Shown one piece after another: positions 22,445-30,775 of a DNA stretch of 32,920 bases; the stretch's first letter is position 1; each line of letters begins with the position of its first letter. Origin of the DNA: an uncultured Lewinella sp. (GTDB taxonomy: Bacteria; Bacteroidota; Bacteroidia; Chitinophagales; Saprospiraceae); contig CALEDI010000176.1 in NCBI GenBank assembly GCA_937949535.1, positions 1-32,920 of the forward strand. The letters are read 5' to 3'. The notes beneath the pieces were generated by a model. It did not search any database and was not told the DNA's origin. It was given only the letters and a program-made list of their open reading frames with translations. Both the position numbers and the translations under genes were made by a program.

Positions 22445-24970
22445 ATGAGAACATTTTTATTCTTCCTCTTTATGGGTATCACCCTTTCCTCTATTCAGGG
22501 GCAAGAAGAAACCTTCCGCCGTTACTACGGCACACCTTACCCTTTCGCCACCGAGAATGCCTTTACCACCGTACCTTCCGGCAATCGTATGGCCCTCGTT
22601 GGCACACGAGAAAATCGTGAAAGTGCTGGATTAGACCTTGCAGTCTGGTTTTTTGACCCGCTCAGCGGTGTAGCCCTAGACAGTACCGTCATCTCCGCTC
22701 CGGGCAATATTGCAATTGAGGAAGTATATCCTGGTCCTGACGGTGGCTTCCTCGTAGCTCATCCGCTAGAAACTTCCACCGCTGATCTCGGCATGACGTT
22801 TTCCTATATTAGCCCTGCCGGAGCGCTCGTTTGGGAACAGTTCATTGACGCCAACGAACTCAACTTCGGTTTTGAGGGTATTCGAGACCTCACCTTCGTT
22901 AGCGCTACCGAAGTATACTTCAGCGTACGATCTAGCGGATCAGGGGACGACCTAATCTCTCGGATAGTGAACCTCAACGCAACCGAAGGAATAACGAACA
23001 CCATCTTTTTTGGTGACGCCGGAGCTACAGACATCTGGAGCGTAGAATACCAGCCAAACGGAGATCTCTTAATCGCTGGTCAAGCCCAGTTCGATGTCTT
23101 TGTTGCTTTGCTTGACAGCAACGGAGAGGTACGCTGGAACACTCAATTCGACAGGGCCGAAGGTAGCCCCAACACCTACGAATACCTATCCGATGCGCAT
23201 CGGCCAGCCGGTGAAGACTACATCTTAGCAACCGGTAAGATATTCGGTGGGCGAGCCGTCCTTATTATGGACACCCTCGGCAACCGACTGGAAGAAACCA
23301 CACTGGAAGACTTATTTCTCATTACCGAAAAAGAGCAAGTGGACTGGCTCGGACGAGGAGACACGCTGTTCGCGAACAGTAATGAACGTAGCTTCAGCGT
23401 GCTGTCTGTTACTTTTGATGATGGTACCAGCTTTGCGCAGGAAGTTCAGGGCAACGCCGGAGGCTACCGGGTCCGAGGTAGTTACTATGACCAGCCCAAC
23501 AATCAGATAGTTACTGCACTAAACAACTCTGGTGATGTAGCCATCGTCCGTAGCCCCGTAGAAGGGCTTGATGTAGACATTACTGATGTAGGGACGACCT
23601 TCTCTGGTTTCTTTAGTGAAGTAGCCACTGGTATTGCATCTTCTAGCAACGGCGGCTTCATCCTTCAAACAGCTGATCTGCCTACTTCGGGGTCTACGGA
23701 TGTTAACCTTGTCCAGACCGACGGTTTGGGCGAAGTCATCGCTACAGTCAATGTGGGAACGGTCAGCGCCCCCCGCATTACCATTAGAAATAATTTCCGC
23801 AGAGCGGATGATGGCAATTACTTAGTGCTCAGCCAATCAATTGTTGGCCCTGAAGTAAAGAAATTCGCCACCACTGGAACAGAGCTGTGGAGTGTCAGGT
23901 TTCAGAACGATTTCAACGTGCAAAGCAGGGTCGTAACGCCCCTCTCTGCTGGCCGCTTTGCGCTTAGTGATTTCTCCGTCGAACAATTACCAGACTTCAG
24001 CATCGTACCCGTTGTGACTACACGCCTAGGAGACTCCACCGGCACCATCAGCGACACGCTAAGAACTGTAGAGCTCGCTAACCCTAATGGAGGATACGCA
24101 GGCCATGACAACAACCTGATGATAACGGGAGCCAACGCCACGGTCGACAGTGCACGCATCATTAACTATAATACCATGACTGGTGAAGTAGTTTGGCAAT
24201 ACTCCAGTGGAGCAGCTAGCTTACCGCAAGCTTTCTTCACCGACCTCCTATTACTCCAAGGCGGCAACTACGGAGTGATATTCAACGCAAGAACCCGCGA
24301 TAATGCCAACCCGATGAATTTGCTGGAATACGTCCGCCTCGGAGCGGACGGAACGGAACTCAGCCGTTACGACATTCCCGAGCTTACCAAGTTTATCTAC
24401 AGCCCGCGGTCTAGCGTTAAGGAAGACACCGTTACCCTAGTGTTCGGAGCCTCTTCGGCCGACGAAGAAAACAACCCAACCGATCACGGCATCAGGGTTC
24501 ACCGCTTCATCAGCGCTACGGGAGAGGTTGTACTAGACAAGGTTTTCCCAGCCTATTTCGGTGTAGCCGAACCAGCCGGAATCACCTCTTTGCCCGACGG
24601 TCGTACAGCAATGCTGGTAACTACCCCAGCCTCTGACACCAGTGCCAGTGACGATATCATGCTGCTTGTCTTCGATGCTGATGGAAACATCACCAATTTA
24701 CGCAGTTCCGCATCTCTTTCTGCCGAAGTAAACCTTAGCCCTAACCCTACCCCAGGGCTGCTCCATGTTCAAGCAGAAGGCGCCGGAACCCAAGCACTCA
24801 ACCTCTACCTATTCGATGCGAGCGGGCGGATGCTACAACAGCGCACCTTCGTAGGTACTGGCAATCGCCAAACAACCGTAGACCTAGGCCAATACCCCGC
24901 CGGCACTTATTTCCTAATGCTGCGCGATGGCCAAGGTAAAACGCTGACCCGCCGGGTGGTGAAGCAGTAA
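22445..24970 (+). CDS. Secreted beta-propeller-like protein with T9SS type A sorting domain
   Basis: 841 residues from ATG 22445 (MRTFLFFLFMGITLSSIQGQ), which is a clear signal peptide; the 60 upstream residues in the track are not signal-like. The body holds many repeats with the pattern of delta-60/PQQ-like propeller blades (LDSNGEVRWNTQFD, TTGTELWSVRFQNDF, NTMTGEVVWQYSSG). The C-terminal ~80 residues, from LSPNPTPGLLHVQ to TLTRRVVKQ, form a T9SS sorting domain. The protein should cross the outer membrane by T9SS and be released or anchored. Its ligand or role is unknown. A long hairpin terminator follows. A relative with the same plan lies at 28855. Confidence 0.88.
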   Translation: MRTFLFFLFMGITLSSIQGQEETFRRYYGTPYPFATENAFTTVPSGNRMALVGTRENRESAGLDLAVWFFDPLSGVALDSTVISAPGNIAIEEVYPGPDGGFLVAHPLETSTADLGMTFSYISPAGALVWEQFIDANELNFGFEGIRDLTFVSATEVYFSVRSSGSGDDLISRIVNLNATEGITNTIFFGDAGATDIWSVEYQPNGDLLIAGQAQFDVFVALLDSNGEVRWNTQFDRAEGSPNTYEYLSDAHRPAGEDYILATGKIFGGRAVLIMDTLGNRLEETTLEDLFLITEKEQVDWLGRGDTLFANSNERSFSVLSVTFDDGTSFAQEVQGNAGGYRVRGSYYDQPNNQIVTALNNSGDVAIVRSPVEGLDVDITDVGTTFSGFFSEVATGIASSSNGGFILQTADLPTSGSTDVNLVQTDGLGEVIATVNVGTVSAPRITIRNNFRRADDGNYLVLSQSIVGPEVKKFATTGTELWSVRFQNDFNVQSRVVTPLSAGRFALSDFSVEQLPDFSIVPVVTTRLGDSTGTISDTLRTVELANPNGGYAGHDNNLMITGANATVDSARIINYNTMTGEVVWQYSSGAASLPQAFFTDLLLLQGGNYGVIFNARTRDNANPMNLLEYVRLGADGTELSRYDIPELTKFIYSPRSSVKEDTVTLVFGASSADEENNPTDHGIRVHRFISATGEVVLDKVFPAYFGVAEPAGITSLPDGRTAMLVTTPASDTSASDDIMLLVFDADGNITNLRSSASLSAEVNLSPNPTPGLLHVQAEGAGTQALNLYLFDASGRMLQQRTFVGTGNRQTTVDLGQYPAGTYFLMLRDGQGKTLTRRVVKQ

Positions 24971-25020
24971 ACCAGTTTTCAACCTCCTACTAATCCGGTG
25001 CAAACTGCACCAATAATTTC

Positions 25021-25062
25021 AGAATGGTCGTTTGGCAAGATTGCCACACGACCATTCTTTTT
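25021..25062 (+). terminator. Terminator of the T9SS protein gene
   Basis: AGAATGGTCGT (25021-25031) pairs with ACGACCATTCT (25048-25058), extended by inner TGGCA/TGCCA, followed by T residues. Confidence 0.85.
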
Positions 25063-25074
25063 GCAGGCTTTTGA

Positions 25075-25092
25075 GGCGCGGCCGCAGGATGC
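25075..25092 (+). repeat. Dispersed GC-rich repeat, variant copy f
   Basis: GGCGCGGCCGCAGGATGC, intergenic after the T9SS gene terminator; same ATGC ending as the copy at 2245. Confidence 0.55.
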
Positions 25093-25248
25093 AAGGCTGG
25101 TTGTTGAGTACGCTCAGTGGCAGTCAAACTCGGCCCCATCTGGCGAGAGACCAAATTTAGGCAGTACTATTTTACGTTTTTCTTGAAAACCCCAGTATCC
25201 TATCTCACACGCAGCAACACCTGACTCTACGACTATCCAAACTCTTCG

Positions 25249-25443
25249 TATATTTGCACCCATTTCGCGAAAACCGGGTCTGGGAGGCTCCGGTCTCGCG
25301 AACGCTGGCCTTATATATTACAAGCCTTCGTTAGGAGGCTTTTCTTGTGTAAGTCAGCATTTCAATCACCCTTTTTTAATTGTGGTGGTCCTTAATCCAC
25401 GTAACTGTAGGTTAGGCCCCCGCTAAACCTAAACTTTTTCATT
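25249..25443 (+). promoter_or_regulatory. secDF promoter (-7) and structured leader
   Basis: TATATTTG (25249-25256) fits the -7 box. The ~180-base leader has TTCGCGA/TCGCGAA enclosing ACCGG/CCGGT. A second hairpin AAGCCT/AGGCTT is followed by TTCTT, like a weak terminator, about 100 bp before the start. No known riboswitch is recognised. It may be an attenuator or a separate small RNA. Confidence 0.4.
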
Positions 25444-28400
25444 ATGCAAGGCAAGGGAATTATCAAATTCTTCCTTGTGGTCATGCTCATCGTCACGGCC
25501 GTGCAGTACCTCTACATCATTCCCACCTCTGGTGCGGAAAGCGATGCAGACGACTTCGCGACGGAACAATCAGGCGAGACCGAAGGAGAGGATTTCCGTG
25601 CAAAACGCGCGTACTTCCTCGACAGTATCTCCGATCAGAACATCCTCGATGTTCCCGGATTCAAATCTTTCACTTACCAGGACCTAAAAGCCAAACAGCT
25701 TAACCTAGGCCTGGACCTCAAGGGCGGCATGGCAGTCGTCCTCCAGGTAGACCTCAAAGAGTTCCTCTTTGCGCTCGCTCGGAAAAACAAGGACGACATC
25801 ACTCTTAATAAAGCAATTGAACAAGCCTCCCAAGCTCAAGCAAACGCACAGGATGACTTCATCGCACTCTTCGCCGACGCATGGCAAGACGTACGCGGAG
25901 ACAATAAACTGGCTTCCATCTTCAGCAGCAACGACGCCCTGCGCGAAGACATCAACATCAACTCTTCCGACGCCGAAGTTGTCCGTGTCCTCCGCGACAA
26001 AGGCAACGAAACCGTTCAGCTGACGTTCGACCTGCTCAAGAAGCGTATCGACCAACTCGGTGTAGTTCAGCCCAACGTTAGCCTCGACGCTGACCGCGAC
26101 CTGATCCTCGTTGAGCTACCGGGCATCGAAAACCCCGAACGTGCACGTACCTTCCTTCAGGCCGCTGCCAACCTAGAGTTCTTCCACGTGAAGCGCGTTG
26201 ACAACACCGCCATTAACGCCCTCGTCACCCTCGACCAGCAACTCGACCGCAAGGCGAAGATCGAAGCGGGCCGCGACAGCAACTTCGTTGAAGACGTAAC
26301 CATCGTTAAGGATACCGTTTACGCACTCGATGAGCTGGGTAACCTGACCGACTCTATCGCTTCCATCACAGACCGTGAAGTAGCCAACCAAACCGCTGGC
26401 CCACTCTTCAGCATCTTCAGCCCCAACACGGGTAACCTCGGCCAAGCCGTACTCGGTATCGCTTCGGAGAGTAACCTCGAAGCTGTTTCCAAAATCTTGG
26501 AATCTCCTGAAGTAGCCCGCCAGTTCCGCGACGTGATCTTCCGTTGGGAAGAAGCTCCACTACCCGGTGCTGAAGGTGAGCCTACCTCAGACTTCTACGC
26601 CCTCTACCAACTCCAGATGCCCCGCTCCGGCGAGGCACTCCTGACCGGTGAGGTCATCACCAACACCTCCTCTGGCCCTCAGCCCGACGGACAGGTAGCC
26701 GTGAACCTAAGCATGAACTCCGAAGGTGCCCGCACTTGGGCCCGGATGACCACCGAGGCCGCCAACGACAACAACCGCCAAGTAGCTATCCTGCTCGACG
26801 GCCGCGTTGTTTCCGCGCCCCGCGTAAATGGTCCCATCCCCGGTGGCAACACTGCCATCACCGGCAACTTCAACGTTCAGAGCGCAACCGACCTTGCTAA
26901 CATCTTGAAGGTTGGTCGTTTGCCTGCGCGTACAGAAATCATTCAGGAGAGCATCGTTGGCCCTAGCCTTGGTGCTGCCAACATCAACAGCTCCATCACG
27001 GCCCTGTTGGTTGGTTTCGGTCTCGTACTCCTCTTCATGTTGTTCTACTACGGTGGTGCTGGTATCGTTTCGATCCTCGCGCTGTTGCTCAACCTCGTGT
27101 TCATCTTCGGTGCGCTGTCTAGCTTCGGTACGGTCCTTACCCTTCCGGGTATCGCGGGTATCCTCCTCACGATCGGTATGGCCGTTGATGCCAACGTAAT
27201 CATCTACGAACGCATCCGTGAGGAACTGCGCGCCGGTAAGACGGAGCGCAACGCCGTAACGGACGGTTTCAGCAACTCTTACTCTGCCATCATCGATGCC
27301 AACGTGACCACCCTCCTCGTAGCGGCGGTACTCGCTTACTTCGGCCTTGGCCCCATCAAGGGCTTCGCAGTAGTATTGATGGTTGGTGTGGTTTCTTCGG
27401 TATTCACTGCCGTTCTCGTTGGTCGCTTGGTCATCGAATGGTGGTTGGATAAAGGTAAGAGCATCAGCTTCTGGACCGCGCCCTCCAAGAACCTATTCAG
27501 CAATGTCAACATCGACTGGATGGGCAAGCGTAAGATCACGTACGTCATCTCTGGTGTACTCGTCCTTGCGTCGCTCGCTTCCATCTTCACCCGTGGTTTC
27601 GACCTCGGTGTAGACTTCAAAGGTGGTTACAGCTACGTTGTTGAGTTCGATCAAGACGTTGACTCGCAGGCACTCCGCGATGCACTGGCCGCTCCCTTCG
27701 GTAGCGTACCAACCATCAAGGCCGTATCTAGCGATAACACCTACAACATCGTAACTTCTTACCTCATCGACGAAACCAGTCAGATCGACGGTAAAGAAGC
27801 CCAAGAAGTTGTAATGGAAGCCCTCCACGCCGGTGTAAGCTCCGTTGTTGGAAGCGACCTCTCACTAGAAAACTTCAAGGAACTCGGCGCAGACTCCGGT
27901 ACCCACGTAACCAGCGTAAGCAAAGTAGGCCCAACGATTGCCGACGACATCAAGCGCTCCGCCTTCTGGGCTGGTGGCATTGGTCTCCTCCTGATCTTCC
28001 TCTACCTCCTGCTCCGCTTCAACAAGTGGCAATACTCGCTCGGTGCCATCTTGGCCCTTGCGCACGATAGCATCATCGTACTTGGTATCTTCTCTTTCGG
28101 TTGGGCACGTTTTGGCTTCAACATGGAAGTAGACCAAGCCTTCATTGCTGCCATCCTGACCGTGATCGGTTACTCCATCAACGATACGGTGGTTGTATAT
28201 GACCGCATCCGTGAGTACCTCAACACCTACGTGAGCCGTGGTAAGACGGAAGTCATCAATGCTGCGGTTAGCAGCACGGTTTCCCGTACCATCATTACCT
28301 CCGTCACCACGATGATCGTGGTTCTTGTACTCTTCCTCTTCGGTGGCAGCAGCATCAAGGGCTTCGCCTTCGCGCTGCTCGTTGGTATCCTCGTAGGTAC

Positions 28401-28506
28401 CTACTCCTCCATCTTCATCGCCACTCCCGTTGTCCATGACCTCACGGACGACCTAGAGGCAAGAAGCACCACGGAGGCCGTAAAAGCCAGCACTGCTAAA
28501 GCCTAA
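25444..28506 (+). CDS. secDF: Fused protein translocase SecDF
   Basis: 1020 residues, the fused form standard in Bacteroidota. One N-terminal membrane helix (about 6-27) is followed by the first periplasmic domain with the SecD motif LNLGLDLKGGM near 87. The large P1 region follows, then a group of helices from about 515 with NLVFIFGALSSFGTVLTLPG and GMAVDANVIIYERIREELR. The SecF half starts around 695 with GVDFKGGYSYVVEFD, and its helices include GYSINDTVVVYDRIREYL. SecDF uses the proton gradient to pull proteins out of the SecYEG channel. The many envelope proteins in the window are its natural clients. It has its own leader and a strong terminator, so it is monocistronic. Confidence 0.97.
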   Translation: MQGKGIIKFFLVVMLIVTAVQYLYIIPTSGAESDADDFATEQSGETEGEDFRAKRAYFLDSISDQNILDVPGFKSFTYQDLKAKQLNLGLDLKGGMAVVLQVDLKEFLFALARKNKDDITLNKAIEQASQAQANAQDDFIALFADAWQDVRGDNKLASIFSSNDALREDININSSDAEVVRVLRDKGNETVQLTFDLLKKRIDQLGVVQPNVSLDADRDLILVELPGIENPERARTFLQAAANLEFFHVKRVDNTAINALVTLDQQLDRKAKIEAGRDSNFVEDVTIVKDTVYALDELGNLTDSIASITDREVANQTAGPLFSIFSPNTGNLGQAVLGIASESNLEAVSKILESPEVARQFRDVIFRWEEAPLPGAEGEPTSDFYALYQLQMPRSGEALLTGEVITNTSSGPQPDGQVAVNLSMNSEGARTWARMTTEAANDNNRQVAILLDGRVVSAPRVNGPIPGGNTAITGNFNVQSATDLANILKVGRLPARTEIIQESIVGPSLGAANINSSITALLVGFGLVLLFMLFYYGGAGIVSILALLLNLVFIFGALSSFGTVLTLPGIAGILLTIGMAVDANVIIYERIREELRAGKTERNAVTDGFSNSYSAIIDANVTTLLVAAVLAYFGLGPIKGFAVVLMVGVVSSVFTAVLVGRLVIEWWLDKGKSISFWTAPSKNLFSNVNIDWMGKRKITYVISGVLVLASLASIFTRGFDLGVDFKGGYSYVVEFDQDVDSQALRDALAAPFGSVPTIKAVSSDNTYNIVTSYLIDETSQIDGKEAQEVVMEALHAGVSSVVGSDLSLENFKELGADSGTHVTSVSKVGPTIADDIKRSAFWAGGIGLLLIFLYLLLRFNKWQYSLGAILALAHDSIIVLGIFSFGWARFGFNMEVDQAFIAAILTVIGYSINDTVVVYDRIREYLNTYVSRGKTEVINAAVSSTVSRTIITSVTTMIVVLVLFLFGGSSIKGFAFALLVGILVGTYSSIFIATPVVHDLTDDLEARSTTEAVKASTAKA

Positions 28507-28548
28507 CCGTTTCCTCCCAGACGGATGGGGTCAGCACCTGACTTCTAA

Positions 28549-28590
28549 TAAAAATCCCCCTCTTGCCTTGCGGTTTGAGGGGGATTTTTA
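28549..28590 (+). terminator. Terminator of secDF
   Basis: TAAAAATCCCCCTC (28549-28562) pairs perfectly with 28577-28590, giving a 14-bp stem with an A-tract and a T-tract; it would work in both directions. Confidence 0.92.
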
Positions 28591-28733
28591 TTGGTTGGCT
28601 TAGGCATCTAAGCTAACGCGATAACTCCCTAGCATTTGTAAGGCACCAGCTGTAAAAGAGCCAATACAATAAGAATTATTTGCAAATACAAATTTATTTA
28701 GCTAAATTTATACCTAAACATTAGAACACTACT

Positions 28734-28862
28734 ATGAAAAATCGTTTCTTGCCCTATTGCCCTATTGCCCTATTGCTGATCTTTTCGTCACTTCTTAGTG
28801 GACAAAATGATGAGTTTGAATGTGGCTTCAATCCATCTCCCCTTGAGGCTTCTAATGGCTAA
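28734..28862 (+). pseudogene. 42-residue signal-peptide ORF with 8-bp tandem repeat, possible gene remnant
   Basis: ATG 28734 to TAA 28862 encodes MKNRFLPYCPIALLLIFSS then LLSGQNDEFECGFNPSPLEA. It has a clear signal peptide followed by a short mature stretch like the beginning of a longer secreted protein. It is too short for the ORF track. TGCCCTAT occurs three times in tandem inside the signal sequence. The stop overlaps the ATG of the next gene by eight bases (ATGGCTAA). It may be the remaining front end of a disrupted gene, or a real small secreted peptide whose translation feeds the next gene. Changing the repeat number by one or two would shift into early stops (for example TGA at 28777). 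Confidence 0.45.
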
Positions 28863-30444
28863 ACCATCGACAAGAAAAATAAGTGGAGTAATTTACTTTT
28901 TCCTCATTTTCCAATTATTACTTCCCGCTCAAGAGTGTCTCAATCAAAGGGTTGATTTTTTAGAGGAAAGCGGCGGCAACATGCCCGCACCTCATTCTTT
29001 TCAATCTACTCTTGACGGTCACATCTTAATTGCGACAGACACAAGGCTGTTTGGTGGTTCTAAGCGGCTGGTAAACTTGTTCGATCAAGACTTAAATGTA
29101 TTGAGTAGCCAGCAATATACTGTTGACCGAGATGGTACTATAGCAGATATTCAAGCTCGTGCCTCAGGTGGCTATTTAGGCGTAATCAACACTCCATCTT
29201 TCGAGAATGCCTTCAGTTCTTACAGTATTTTCTTGGTGGAGGACGCTTCCTCACCAGATGACAATATCATTTACACTAGCGACCCTGCTACAATAGGGGC
29301 CATGGAAGTCAGTAACATCTTATCCGTAGAAGATTCCATACTCTTTATCTCGGGCACTAAGTTTGGCGAATTTGGTGTAGAGGCAGATTCATCTTTCCTA
29401 GAAAAACGGGTAAACAACGAAACCGTCTGGCGGCACACTCGTCGTGGCGGTTACTTAATTGAACTAGACGGAGATGCAGACAGCCTAAACCTATTGGTAG
29501 CACGTGATAACGCCGTAGAGATAATTACGCTATCTGGTGAAACCGGAGACATTGGCAGCTCTTACTTCGCCAGTTTAAGCGGTCATCGTTTCAAACCATT
29601 GTTCTTCCGGAACCTTGAGACCAACACTACCTATTTAGCTAAATTTACAGAAACTTACGAGATATCTTCCTTCAGTCCTTCTGGAGCAACTTGGACCTAC
29701 CATAAAGAACAAACCCTAAGCTCTTCGTGGATAGACAGAATACTCGACGTGCACTTCGATAACGAGGGCTTCATTTACTTAAATGGTATATTTTATAATG
29801 AGGAAAATGCTTCAGGTATTCTTCTTACTAAATTGTCTCCTGAGGGTGAACTGATTTGGGAACAACGGTACGATAATGAGGGAGAGCTTTCAGCCTCAGC
29901 CTATCGTTCGGTGATAGATGGTGAGATTATATACCTAGCAGCTCTAAAGCCGAATCAAGCAGGAGCCTGGAACCAGTCCGTACTGGCTTTCTCCCTTGAA
30001 GACGGGCAATTGCTCAAAGAGTGCTCCTTGATTGAACAGGACGACCACCGTTTCTTAGCGAGAGGTATATCGGTTTTTGAAGGTAGGGCCTACACGTTTG
30101 GTACTTATAACGACCGGACAACCCTCGTTCTATCCCTTCGATCATTCGACTTCTCTGATTTAACCGCCACAGACGACGTACCGTTATCCTTTACCGCCAG
30201 TAACCTTAAGGTATATCCTAATCCCTCTGATGCTAAAGGCCAACTATCAGTGGATCTTCCTGCTCGCCACCAGTTGGCCCAGATTCGGGTAATAAGCGTA
30301 AGCGGGAAAGAAGTCGCGGCCTATCCACTGTCAAATAATCAGCCAAGGCTTAGTATTTCGGGCCTAGCTGCCGGTACTTATGTACTCTTAGCCAACGACA
30401 AAGTGGGGAAGACCGTAGCGCAGCAACGAGTAGTAGTGCAATAA
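28855..30444 (+). CDS. Secreted protein with T9SS type A sorting domain
   Basis: 530 residues from ATG 28855 (MAKPSTRKISGVIYFFLIFQLLLPAQ), a good signal peptide; the track GTG at 28798 adds residues without signal character. The body has propeller-like repeats (LLTKLSPEGELIWEQRYDNEG, FSLEDGQLLKEC). The C-terminal ~80 residues, from LKVYPNPSDAKGQLSVDL to AQQRVVVQ, are a T9SS sorting domain. It has the same design as the 841-residue protein at 22445 and is probably a distant paralogue. Role unknown. The DNA looks richer in A/T than most neighbours, which with the upstream fragment hints at a more recently rearranged locus. Confidence 0.82.
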   Translation: MAKPSTRKISGVIYFFLIFQLLLPAQECLNQRVDFLEESGGNMPAPHSFQSTLDGHILIATDTRLFGGSKRLVNLFDQDLNVLSSQQYTVDRDGTIADIQARASGGYLGVINTPSFENAFSSYSIFLVEDASSPDDNIIYTSDPATIGAMEVSNILSVEDSILFISGTKFGEFGVEADSSFLEKRVNNETVWRHTRRGGYLIELDGDADSLNLLVARDNAVEIITLSGETGDIGSSYFASLSGHRFKPLFFRNLETNTTYLAKFTETYEISSFSPSGATWTYHKEQTLSSSWIDRILDVHFDNEGFIYLNGIFYNEENASGILLTKLSPEGELIWEQRYDNEGELSASAYRSVIDGEIIYLAALKPNQAGAWNQSVLAFSLEDGQLLKECSLIEQDDHRFLARGISVFEGRAYTFGTYNDRTTLVLSLRSFDFSDLTATDDVPLSFTASNLKVYPNPSDAKGQLSVDLPARHQLAQIRVISVSGKEVAAYPLSNNQPRLSISGLAAGTYVLLANDKVGKTVAQQRVVVQ

Positions 30445-30479
30445 GTGCCGAGAATAAAATGCTGCTAAAAATCACCCCC

Positions 30480-30505
30480 ACCCCACAAACATGGGGTTGT
30501 TTTAT
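30480..30505 (+). terminator. Terminator after the second T9SS gene
   Basis: ACCCCA (30480-30485) pairs with TGGGGT (30492-30497), followed by TGTTTT. Confidence 0.7.
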
Positions 30506-30522
30506 ACAAAAATAAATTACTA

Positions 30523-30530
30523 TAACTTTG
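30523..30530 (+). promoter_or_regulatory. -7 box before the candidate small RNA
   Basis: TAACTTTG matches TAnnTTTG. A TTG lies 23 bp upstream, slightly beyond the usual spacing. Confidence 0.45.
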
Positions 30531-30690
30531 GCTGGGTCGTGCTAAAGGACTACTTTCGGGCAGTATTGGGAAAGGTGTGGCCAAACAAAGGCCACCAGCC
30601 CAGTAAGAAAATGGGTAAACCAACCCAACAATAAAGCTTTCTGACATACCACAATTTTGGCCCTTCGGTATTTTACCGAAGGGTTTTTTA
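30531..30690 (+). ncRNA. Candidate small structured RNA (unidentified)
   Basis: No ORF is supported between the -7 box and a strong terminator (CCCTTCGGTA/TACCGAAGGG at 30661-30683, then six T). The interval folds locally: GGCTGG near 30530 with CCAGCC near 30593, GTGGCC/GGCCAC, and TGGGT/ACCCA. It lacks the SRP domain IV signature and the RNase P core, and is too short for tmRNA. 6S RNA is possible but not shown. Confidence 0.45.
30661..30689 (+). terminator. Strong terminator of the candidate small RNA
   Basis: A perfect 10-bp stem CCCTTCGGTA / TACCGAAGGG with a 3-base loop is followed by TTTTTT. The nearest upstream gene already has its own terminator. Confidence 0.88.
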
Positions 30691-30698
30691 TTGGAGCA

Positions 30699-30745
30699 AG
30701 CTGCCTCCGGCAGCGAGACGGGCCTGGGTCACCTCCGGCGATGAG
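30699..30745 (+). repeat. CTCCGGC-type short repeats
   Basis: AGCTGCCTCCGGCAGCGAG (30699-30717) matches 22138-22156. A diverged copy TCACCTCCGGCGATGAGG follows at about 30728. The core GCTGCC-TCC-GGCAGC is a perfect hairpin. Confidence 0.5.
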
Positions 30746-30775
30746 GGCTATATTGGACCTCCAGCAATCGCTCCA

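Noticed and set aside
30531-30690. SRP RNA, RNase P RNA or tmRNA
   Set aside because: The SRP domain IV signature, the RNase P core and the tmRNA tRNA-like ends were looked for and not found; it is left as an unidentified candidate RNA.
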